A stretch of 64,000 nucleotides of DNA from contig RXJD01000021.1 of assembly GCA_003987775.1 (NCBI GenBank), forward strand, positions 221,464-285,463, in the 5' to 3' direction. Below, piece after piece: positions 25,945 through 33,900 of the stretch; position 1 is the first letter of the stretch; each line of letters opens with the position of its first letter. The DNA comes from Mycobacterium sp. GTDB taxonomy: Bacteria > Actinomycetota > Actinomycetes > Mycobacteriales > Mycobacteriaceae. The notes beneath the pieces were generated by a model. That model was not told the origin of the DNA. It made no database searches and saw only the letters and a list, made by a program, of their open reading frames with translations. Made by a program: the position numbers and the translations under genes.

Positions 25945-26421
25945 ATGACCAGGCAGCCAGGAACTTCCGCAGCGTTCTCTGCTGCCGGACGCCTACTCAG
26001 CCGACCGGCGATGCGCCCGGTGACCCGCGCGTTCAGCGACCTGCATGCGGCGCTGTACCGGTGGACAGGCGGCAAGGCACAGAACTCCAAGTACCCCACC
26101 ATGTTGCTCACCGTCACCGGCCGCCGCAGCGGCAAGCAGCACACGGTTCCGCTGATCTATGTCCGAGACGGCGACCGGTATGTGATCGCGGCCGCCTATG
26201 CCGGCAGCGACGCCGACCCGGCCTGGTGGCTGAACCTGAAAAATAACCCCCGCGCTGTGGCGCAGGTGCACGACGAAAAGTTCGACGTTGCAGCCGAACT
26301 CGCGCCCACGGAGCGACGGGAGGAGTTGTGGCGGCGGCTGGTCGAGATGTATCCGTACTTCACCGAATACCAGCAGCGCACGAACCGGCAGATACCCGTG
26401 GTGCTACTCCGGCGCGCCTAA
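25945..26421 (+). CDS. Deazaflavin (F420)-dependent nitroreductase family protein
   Basis: A 158-residue split beta-barrel protein of the Ddn family, which binds F420 and reduces quinones or nitro compounds at the membrane. Typical blocks: MLLTVTGRRSGKQHTVPLIY, and YVIAAAYAGSDADPAWWLNL followed by NNPRA. GAGGAG lies upstream of the ATG at 25945. The stop overlaps by 4 bases the 3' end of the convergent TetR gene. Confidence 0.9.
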   Translation: MTRQPGTSAAFSAAGRLLSRPAMRPVTRAFSDLHAALYRWTGGKAQNSKYPTMLLTVTGRRSGKQHTVPLIYVRDGDRYVIAAAYAGSDADPAWWLNLKNNPRAVAQVHDEKFDVAAELAPTERREELWRRLVEMYPYFTEYQQRTNRQIPVVLLRRA

Positions 26422-26969
26422 CCGCGGTCGACCAGGTCTTCCAGCACCCGGGCGGTGCGGTCCAGCGGATCGGTGGACCGCGCGGCCAGACAGAGTATGA
26501 CCGCGCCCTCGATGGCGGCGACGATGGTGGTGGCCAACGCTTCCGACTCGCCAGCCTCGCGGCCCTGGCTCCCTAACCGTTCTCCAATCACCTTCTGCCA
26601 CAGGGTGAATACCTCGCCCGCCGCATCCGCGGCCTCGGGCGACTCGGTGCGCCCGAGCGCGGCCGCGACCACCGGGCACCCCGCGGTGTAGTCGGTGGAG
26701 CGCAACGTGTGTTTCCACGAGCCGACGAACGCCGCCAGCGACTCGCGCACGTCGCCGTCGGGCGAGGCTTTTAACGTCGAGTCCAGCAGCCCGCCTGCCG
26801 CCCGGGTGGCCTCGGCCATGAGTTCAGACTTGCCGCCCGGAAAATTCACGTAGATCGACCGGCGTGCCGTGCCGCTGTGTTGCAGCAGTTCGGCCAGTCC
26901 AGTCCCGGCCACCCCGTGCCGGCGCATCAGGTCGATGGCGCTGTCGATCAGGCGCTCGCGGGCGGTCAT
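26418..26969 (-). CDS. TetR family regulator
   Basis: A 183-residue TetR repressor. The helix-turn-helix is at about 20-45 (GVAGTGLAELLQHSGTARRSIYVNF), of the branch with a short ligand domain (YTAGCPVVAAAL is typical). A GAGAGGGGAG ribosome-binding site precedes the ATG. It is divergent from the Ddn-like gene at 27075, and the shared gap holds a double palindrome that is the obvious operator for both genes. Confidence 0.92.
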   Translation of the reverse strand: MTARERLIDSAIDLMRRHGVAGTGLAELLQHSGTARRSIYVNFPGGKSELMAEATRAAGGLLDSTLKASPDGDVRESLAAFVGSWKHTLRSTDYTAGCPVVAAALGRTESPEAADAAGEVFTLWQKVIGERLGSQGREAGESEALATTIVAAIEGAVILCLAARSTDPLDRTARVLEDLVDRG

Positions 26970-26998
26970 CGGCTCTCCCCTCTCTCGACCGGTTGCAG

Positions 26999-27041
26999 TA
27001 TACCGATTGGTCTACTACGTTAGGGTAGACCGATCGGTATA
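26999..27041. promoter_or_regulatory. Double palindromic operator of the TetR gene
   Basis: TATACCGATTGGTCTA (26999-27014) and TAGACCGATCGGTATA (27026-27041) are inverted copies matching at 15 of 16 positions, separated by 11 bases. Each contains its own palindrome: ACCGATCGGT is perfect and ACCGATTGGT nearly so. Two TetR dimers could bind here and repress both divergent genes. Confidence 0.7.
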
Positions 27042-27074
27042 AACCGGCCACCGAGCATCGAGGCGGAGATTGCC

Positions 27075-27497
27075 ATGACTGATGACCAGAAGACTCTGCA
27101 GAAGTTCCGCAGGGAACGCGCCGTCGGACGCTATGTGCTCAACCCGGTGGTGAAAGGGTTGAGCAGGCTCGGACTGCGAACCGCACTGGCCACTGAACTC
27201 GAAACCATCGGCCGCAAGACCGGTCAGCCGCGCCGGGTACCCGTGTCGGTGCAATTCGACGATCGGGGCGGGTGGCTCATCAGTCAGCACGGCACCCGCT
27301 CCGGCTGGGGCCGCAACATCGTCGACAACCCGAATATCCGTGTGCGACAGGGTAATAGGTGGCGCACCGGAGTCGCGACGTTACGCCCGGACGATGACGT
27401 GGTGGCGCGGGGCCGCAAGTTCGGGCGGCTGGGCGCCACCGTGGTGAAGGCGCTGGAGACGACGCCGGTGTCGGTGCGGATCGATTTCACCGACTGA
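27075..27497 (+). CDS. Deazaflavin-dependent nitroreductase family protein
   Basis: A 140-residue Ddn-like split-barrel protein: TELETIGRKTGQPRRVPVSV and GWGRNIVDNPNIRVR are the F420-site blocks. Shorter at the N-terminus than the copy at 25945-26421 and only distantly similar to it. A GGAG lies just before the ATG. It is the divergent neighbour and probable main target of the TetR gene, so it may be induced by a quinone-like or xenobiotic compound. Confidence 0.88.
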   Translation: MTDDQKTLQKFRRERAVGRYVLNPVVKGLSRLGLRTALATELETIGRKTGQPRRVPVSVQFDDRGGWLISQHGTRSGWGRNIVDNPNIRVRQGNRWRTGVATLRPDDDVVARGRKFGRLGATVVKALETTPVSVRIDFTD

Positions 27498-27503
27498 TCG
27501 AAG

Positions 27504-28643
27504 CTAGGCGTGCGGAGTGACCAGAAACTTCTCGCCGGTCGCCCGCCTGACATATTCGGTGAACGCGTCGGGCTGAAGCATTCCGGCCAGCGACACCTCG
27601 CGGGTGTATTTGCTCGCGAACGTCGTGGTGAGTTCGCCGGCCACCCGCGCCCGCAGCCGGGCGAACGTCTCGCGGCCGGCGCTCTGCAGGAACGGGGTGA
27701 GCAGCCATCCGCCTACGCCCCAGGCCATTCCGAAGTTCCGGGTGAGCACTGTCGGGCTGGTGTCGAGGGCGCCGTAGATGTACACCTGCTTGTGGACGCT
27801 CGAGCCGTAGCGGGAGTATTGCGCCGCGGTTGCGTTGACCGCCTCCTCCATGCCGTTGAGGATCTGGCTCACCAGCGTCCCGCCGCCGATGGCGTCGAAA
27901 GCCAGTGTCGCCGATGTCGCTTTGAGCGCCTCGACGAGATCGCCTTCGAAAGAGGACGCTGTGGAATTGCACACGTATTGTGCCCCGAGCGATCTCAGTA
28001 TTTCCTCTTGCTCGGGCTTACGGACGATGTTGACCAGAGGTATGTCGTCTTTCTGGCACAGCTTGACCAGCATCTGGCCCAGGTTGGACGCGGCGGCGGT
28101 GTGGACCAGAGCCGAATGCCCTTCGCGGCGCATGGTTTCGGTCATTCCGAGGGCAGTCATCGGATTCACGAACGACGACGCTCCGTCCTTGGCCGGGGTG
28201 CCTTCGGGGAGTACCAGACAGGCCGATGCGTCGACCGCACGGTACTGCGAATACATCGCGCCGCCGGCGATCGCCACCGTTCTGCCCAAAAGGGCCTGGG
28301 CGGCCTCCGACGACCCGGCCGCCACCACGGTGCCGGCGCCCTCATTGCCCACCGGCAGGGATTCGTCGAGTCGCGCGGCGAGCGCCTTGACTGCGGACTT
28401 TCCGAGTGGGGCGGTGACGACGGGCCGCTCGGGCGTACCCGAAACCGTCGCCTTGCTCATGTCCGCGCTTGCGACGAGCAGACCCAGGTCTGAGGGGTTG
28501 ATCGGCGAGGCCTCGACGCGCACCAGCACCTCGTTGTCGGCGGGGGCCGGGACGGGCACGTCCTCCAGCGACAGCGTGAGGGTACCGTCGGACGTCACCA
28601 AAGAACGCAGTTCCAGTGCGGTGCCGGGCAGATCTGCGGTCAT
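27504..28643 (-). CDS. MDR-type zinc-less alcohol dehydrogenase / quinone oxidoreductase
   Basis: A 379-residue medium-chain dehydrogenase-fold protein. The N-terminal GroES-like part has DVPVPAPADNEVLVRVEASPINPSD but none of the zinc Cys/His ligands of true alcohol dehydrogenases, pointing to a quinone or enoyl reductase. The cofactor part is ALVHTAAASNLGQMLVKL, with AASNLG where GxGxxG is expected. It resembles trans-2-enoyl reductases and NADH oxidoreductases annotated as zinc-binding dehydrogenases. GAGG upstream supports the ATG at 28643. A tandem repeat lies in its promoter region. Confidence 0.82.
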   Translation of the reverse strand: MTADLPGTALELRSLVTSDGTLTLSLEDVPVPAPADNEVLVRVEASPINPSDLGLLVASADMSKATVSGTPERPVVTAPLGKSAVKALAARLDESLPVGNEGAGTVVAAGSSEAAQALLGRTVAIAGGAMYSQYRAVDASACLVLPEGTPAKDGASSFVNPMTALGMTETMRREGHSALVHTAAASNLGQMLVKLCQKDDIPLVNIVRKPEQEEILRSLGAQYVCNSTASSFEGDLVEALKATSATLAFDAIGGGTLVSQILNGMEEAVNATAAQYSRYGSSVHKQVYIYGALDTSPTVLTRNFGMAWGVGGWLLTPFLQSAGRETFARLRARVAGELTTTFASKYTREVSLAGMLQPDAFTEYVRRATGEKFLVTPHA

Positions 28644-28655
28644 GACGGATGCCTC

Positions 28656-28711
28656 ATTCCTGTGGGGAACTGCTTAATTCCTATGGCGAACTTGATTCCG
28701 ATGGCGAACTG
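28656..28711. repeat. Three degenerate tandem repeats in the MDR gene promoter
   Basis: Three units beginning ATTCC at 28656, 28677 and 28695. Units 2 and 3 read ATTCCTATGGCGAACTTG and ATTCCGATGGCGAACTG; unit 1 is ATTCCTGTGGGGAACTGC followed by TTA. They start 12 bases upstream of the ATG at 28643 and may be regulator-binding sites or a mini-repeat. A similar string occurs at 38485. Confidence 0.6.
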
Positions 28712-28764
28712 ATTGCCAGACCATTGAACTCGCATCGGCCCGCACAATTGCGTGACCGCTGAGG

Positions 28765-29103
28765 TCAGGTCGCGGGTGCCTGGTCGGGCGGAATCGCCCC
28801 ACCGCAGCCACCGGGCGGCGGCGGTCCGGGCATGGGTTCGTCGCCGCTGACGCAGTCGTAGTAGAACTGCGGACCGACCATCCAGGTCTTCATCCATTGA
28901 TGCCAGTAGGACCCGTCGGGGTACTTCTCCCCGTCACACACCGCCAGATTGCCAAAGCCCCACCGGCCGCCCGGGCAGAATCCTTTCGTCATGTCCGGCT
29001 GGTGCGGGTCAGGCGGGTCAGCGCTGGCAACGGCAGGGGAAACCATAAGCGCCGCAGCACAACCCAGCACCGCGGCGCCGCGGCGCGTCAGCCGGAATTT
29101 CAT
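28765..29103 (-). CDS. Small secreted protein, unknown
   Basis: A 112-residue exported protein. The signal peptide is MKFRLTRRGAAVLGCAAAL... with a cut after ASA/DPP. The mature part is rich in Trp, Tyr, Gly and Pro and has four Cys (FCPGG, AVCDGE, YDCVSG, GGCGG), suggesting two disulfides. Start at 29103 because the signal begins there. Similar small secreted proteins with a WxxxxxxxYY region lie at 53926-54249. Function unknown; it is the gene after the ABC permease on the same strand, 159 bases away. Confidence 0.8.
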   Translation of the reverse strand: MKFRLTRRGAAVLGCAAALMVSPAVASADPPDPHQPDMTKGFCPGGRWGFGNLAVCDGEKYPDGSYWHQWMKTWMVGPQFYYDCVSGDEPMPGPPPPGGCGGAIPPDQAPAT

Positions 29104-29262
29104 CTCGGCTTCCGGTGAATCAGAACTGGTCGATGAACCCCTGCGATGACGCATAGCTGAACGGACCTTCCTACGTGGCCTGACCCCGATCAAGAGAGTC
29201 TTGCAGCCCACGACGTCGGCGGGAAGGCTCAAAATTCTCAACGGTCATAGCATCGCTTCCGG

Positions 29263-30120
29263 TCAGTGCTTGTCGGACCACCGGAATACTCCAAGACAGG
29301 CGACCAGCCCGCCGACGCTCCATGCCGTCAGGACGAAGAATATGTTCCAGTGCTCCCAGCTGCCCGCCGGTTCGAAGACGACCATGTTCGACGGCAACAG
29401 CACCGAACGGAAGCCCTGAGCCATCCATTTCACCGGAAAGATGGAGCCGATCGTCAACATCCACGCCGGCAACACCATCAGCGGGACATAGGTTCCCGAG
29501 AGAAACTGCAAGCCCACCGCCGGACCATTGGTGAGGACGGCGGCCGACACCGCATTGCTGGCGAAGTTGCTGATGAAGATGCCCAGCAACGAGCAACTGA
29601 TGATGCCCAGGACGAACACCCACGTGAGCGTGAACCATCCGAATACGGTTGTCGGCAGCCGCAGTTTGAAGATTAGGACGCCCACCGACAGCAACACCAC
29701 AGCCTCGGCGAGACTCGCGATGGCAACCAGCAGAATCTTTCCGATGAAGTAGGAGGTCGCCGTCGTGGGCGTTCCGCGAAGTCGCCGCAGGGCGCCGGTG
29801 TCACGGTCGGCGGCGATGCTGATTCCCAGGTTGATGAAGGATGTCGAGAGGATGCCGTAGGCGAGCATGCTTGCTGCGATCACCGCGCCGGTGCTGGTAT
29901 CGCTGTCGGGGAGTTTCGCGGAGAAGATCGAACCCAGCAAGATGCAGATGACGGCCGGCATCGAAAAGGTCAGCGCCACCTGCTCGGGCCGGCGGTAGAA
30001 CATCTTCAACTCCGGGACGACGCGCGAGAGCCCGATGCGCAGCGGCGACGGCAGCGCCGAACCCGGCGGGGCCGCGCGGTGTCTGGTCGGCCGGGTGCTT
30101 CTGGCGTGGTCGATGGCCAT
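29263..30120 (-). CDS. ABC-2 type transporter permease
   Basis: A 285-residue permease of the ABC-2 (DrrB-like) type. After a basic cytoplasmic N-terminus of about 45 residues it has about six hydrophobic segments (for example VALTFSMPAVICILLGSIFSA, VFVLGIISCSLLGIFISNF). The charged loop DRDTGALRRLRGTPT between TM segments is typical of DrrB/NodJ proteins. The start overlaps the stop of the ATPase gene (ATGA). Together they form an exporter, very probably for the product of the PKS genes just upstream. Confidence 0.92.
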   Translation of the reverse strand: MAIDHARSTRPTRHRAAPPGSALPSPLRIGLSRVVPELKMFYRRPEQVALTFSMPAVICILLGSIFSAKLPDSDTSTGAVIAASMLAYGILSTSFINLGISIAADRDTGALRRLRGTPTTATSYFIGKILLVAIASLAEAVVLLSVGVLIFKLRLPTTVFGWFTLTWVFVLGIISCSLLGIFISNFASNAVSAAVLTNGPAVGLQFLSGTYVPLMVLPAWMLTIGSIFPVKWMAQGFRSVLLPSNMVVFEPAGSWEHWNIFFVLTAWSVGGLVACLGVFRWSDKH

Positions 30121-30971
30121 CAGGCACGACCGATCAGCTGCAGGTAGGCGTCTTCGAGCGTTGGCCGGGTCACGGTCAGCTGACTCAACTCCACGCCGTC
30201 CACGGATCGCTGCCGGATCAGCTCAGTCGGGTGATCCGTCTCCTCCACGTGGACCCGGTCCCCCTCGATCCAGCTGACGGTGGCCGCCGAGTTCACATAT
30301 CCGGTCAGCTGGGCCGGTGAGTCGACCGCGACCAGCCGCCCGTCGGCGATCACTGCCACCCGGTTAGCCAGTGCCGCAGCCTCCTCCAGGTAGTGGGTGG
30401 TGAGCAGAATGGTCGTGCCGTCGGCTGCCAGCAGCCTGATGAGATCCCAGAACTGGCGCCGCGCCTCCGGGTCGAAGCCGGTCGTCGGCTCGTCGAGAAA
30501 GAGCACCTGAGGTTCGGCGATGATGCCGAGCGCGACGTCGAGCCGCCGGCGCTGCCCGCCGGAGAGGGTCCGCACTTTCGAACCCGAGACCGTGCCGAGC
30601 CCCACCAGGTCGAGCACCTCGCCCGGAATGCGGGCCTTCCCATAACATTTCGCGAACATATGCATGGTTTCGGACACTGTGAGCATGCCGAAGTCACTGG
30701 CCTCCTGCAGCACGATGCCGATCTTGGCCCGCCACGCCCGGCCCGCCGTGCCGGGGTCCTCGCCTAGCACGCGCACGTCACCGGAATCCCGTTTGCGGTG
30801 GCCTTCGAGGATTTCGATGGTGGTCGACTTGCCGGCACCGTTGGGTCCGAGGATTGCGAATACTTCGCCGTACGCGACATCGAGGTCCAATTCTCGCACG
30901 GCGTGGATCTGCCCGTATGTCTTGGACAATCCGCGGACGTAGACCGCGGGCGGGCGCTCTGCGGTGATCAC
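30120..30971 (-). CDS. ABC transporter ATP-binding protein (DrrA-like)
   Basis: A 283-residue ATPase: Walker A GPNGAGKST, Q-loop VLQEASD, signature LSGGQRRRLDVALG, Walker B VLFLDEPTTGFDP and the switch His in LLTTHYLEEA. The C-terminal extension is of the DrrA type. A GTG start overlaps the PKS stop by 4 bases (GTGA), so translation is coupled to the synthase, which strongly suggests it exports the polyketide. Confidence 0.95.
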   Translation of the reverse strand: MITAERPPAVYVRGLSKTYGQIHAVRELDLDVAYGEVFAILGPNGAGKSTTIEILEGHRKRDSGDVRVLGEDPGTAGRAWRAKIGIVLQEASDFGMLTVSETMHMFAKCYGKARIPGEVLDLVGLGTVSGSKVRTLSGGQRRRLDVALGIIAEPQVLFLDEPTTGFDPEARRQFWDLIRLLAADGTTILLTTHYLEEAAALANRVAVIADGRLVAVDSPAQLTGYVNSAATVSWIEGDRVHVEETDHPTELIRQRSVDGVELSQLTVTRPTLEDAYLQLIGRA

Positions 30972-33900
30972 GGCTGCGTCCCGTCAGCTTCCTGCCCGGC
31001 GGGTTCGCCTTCCAGTTCGGCCAGCAGTGCCCGCAGTTCGGCATCGGAGAGCTGTTCGAGCATCCGGTCGACGTCGCCGTCGGCGGGCGCATCAGGCTCT
31101 GCGGGCTGATCGGTGAGAGCCTCGGAGCCGGGCAGCGCCAGCTCGGCAAGCACTCGAACAGCCAGCGAGTTGATGCTCACGCCCCGGAGTAGTTCCAGCA
31201 CCGGCAGGTCGATCGCGAACATGGTATTGATCCGAACCCGGAAGTCCATGGCCATCATCGAGTCGAGCCCGATGTCGTTGAGGGTGTCATCGACTCCGAT
31301 GTCGGCGGCCGCGATGTCGAAGACCGTGGCGGCAATCTGACGAACGTGGTCTACGACGACGTCCAGCCTGTCCGCTTCGGCAATTCCGCCGAGGAACTCG
31401 AGTATCGACGCATCCGCATCGGAGGGATCCGGTGCCGTGTCGGCGGTGCCCAGATCCGAGAACATCGACGGCAACTGGCCGCTGAGGCCGACGCTGCGCG
31501 CGCGCTTCCAGTCCGCACTGATGGCGACGACGTTGGCCACCTTCTGGTTGATCAGCCGATCGAGGATCCGGGTGCCCGCGCCCGGCGTGATGAGCTCAAT
31601 CCCCCGCTGCGCGTACAGCTTTTCCAGCTTGAGTTCTTCGACCATACCCACCGACCAGGGACCCCAACCGATGGTGATCGCGGGCAACCCTTGGGCCTGC
31701 CGGTAGTGTGCGAACGCGTCGAGGAAGGCGTTCGCAGCGGCATAGTTGCCCTGCCCGGGCGAGGCGATGACCGATCCGGCCGACCCGAACATGACGAAGA
31801 AATCAAGGTCGCGACCGGCAAAAGCGTTGTGCAGCACCCGGGTGCCGTCGATCTTGGGAGCCATCACCTTGGCGAAGTCGGCTTCGCTCATGTTCACCAG
31901 GAGCTGGTCGTCGACAGATCCGGCGGCGTGGACGATGCCGCGGACCGGTCGGCCTGCGGCCCGGGTGTGGCTGCTCAGCCACGACTGCACCTGGTCGGCA
32001 TCGGTGATATCGACACTGGCCGTGATCACCTGCGCGCCAAGGCGTTCGACTTTCCGGATGGTGTCGACGGCCGCATAGTGCGGGCTGTCCTCGGTCAGCG
32101 TGGGCCAATGGTCTCTCGGGGGGAACTCGCTGCGGCTCAGCAGTGCGATATGGCGCGCCCCGCGCTCGGCGAGATAGGCGGCCACGGTGCGCCCGAGCGC
32201 CCCGGCGCCACCTGTGACGACGTAGGTCGCGTCCTGCCTCAGTTTGGTGGGGAAGGGTTTGGTCAGGTTGGCGCACAACCGAAGCCGCGGAACGAAGGTG
32301 GTGTCGCCGCGCAGCGCCACCTGGTCCTCGCGGTCGGTCGTCAGGAGGTGATCGCAGATACGGCCGGCTGTCGGGACCAGATCGTCAGCATCGTCGATGT
32401 CGATGAGGCCGCCCCATTGACCGGCGAATTCCTGATGGCCGATGACGCGGCCGAGGCCCCAGATGGCGGCCTGGTCGATGGCCAGGCTCTGGGTGCCGGG
32501 TGCCGGTTGCGCGTTCGCGGTGACCAGATACAGGCGCGGTCGCGCCGTGTCGAGTTCAGCGATCGCCTTGACCAGGTGCAGGACTGCGAAAACGCCTATC
32601 TCGTTGTTCGTCTCCGCCGCGTCGTCAAGGTCCAACGGCCAGCAGTTGACGACGCCGGCGAGGTCACCGTCGCTTTGCTGGTGCGTCGTGAAGAGCTCGC
32701 GGAGCTGCTCTGGCCGTCGATGATCGACCGCGTATCCCCCGTCGATCGCGGCGAGTGCGCCGACATCGCGGCGCACCACCGCCTGAACACGCTGGCCACG
32801 AGCGCGGAGCTGTTCGACAAGCGCGTTCCCGACACCACCGTTGTCGACGAGAACAAGCCAGGACAGCGCATCAGGCGCATGCTCGCCCTCTGCCAGGATG
32901 TCTTCGCTTGTCACCCATTGGATTTCGTAGAGCCCCTTGTCGATGCGTTCCGCCGTCATACGCGATGAGGCAGTAAGCGACTCGACGGTGAAGCCCTTGA
33001 AGACCGCCAGCGTCTCACCGAAATCGTCGGTGACGGTGATGTCGCTTTCGATCTGTTCCCTGGTGGCCGACACGACGTGGACGTGAGCGGTCATATTCTC
33101 TTGCGGCGGACCGTAGATGACGCTCTGCCGGATCCGGGTCGGCAGGAACGGGCTGTCAGCCGCCTCCTGCCCGACGGAGTTGGCGCCGAACAAGGTCTGG
33201 AAGGCACCGTCGATGAGTGCCGGATGGAATCGGAACCGGCCGATTTCCTCGGCGATCGGGGGCCGGACGGTGATCTGGGCCTCGGCCCAGCCATCACCGC
33301 ACCTGACCTTGCTGACGGACTGGAACGCATCGCCGTACGCGAACCCGATCGCCTGGGTGCGGGCATAGAAGTCCTCGCCACTGAGCGTGGTGATGAGTTC
33401 CGCATCCTGCGGAATATCGCCGCGCGCAGCGGACTTCGGCAGCGTGTTCAGCTCCGCGGTCGCCGTCACCGTCCACTTCACGTCCCCGTCGGCTGTTGCG
33501 GTGAACGCGGCGAACTCGAGGGCGCCGGTGTCCTGGTTGAGGGTGGTCCGCAGAATCGGATCACAGGTTTCGTCGAGGATCACAGCGCGCTTGAGCACCA
33601 GGTTCTCGACACAGTGGTCGGTCGATCCGTAGGCCTCCTCGGCCGCCGCCAACGCCATTTCGATGAACACCGCGCCGGGCACAATGGTGCTGCCCTGCAC
33701 CTGGTGGTCGGCCAGGAACGGGACTGCGGTGGTGCTCAACTCGGCTTCCCAGGTGGGGTGCACGGCGCTGACCGGTTGTCCCAGCAGGGGATGCACCGGG
33801 TTGTAATGCAGGTCCTCCACCGCTTCCTGGGTTTCATTCCAGAAGCGTTTGGACTGCCACGGGTAGGTGGGCAGTTTCAGCAGGCGCGCTCCCCCTCGCG

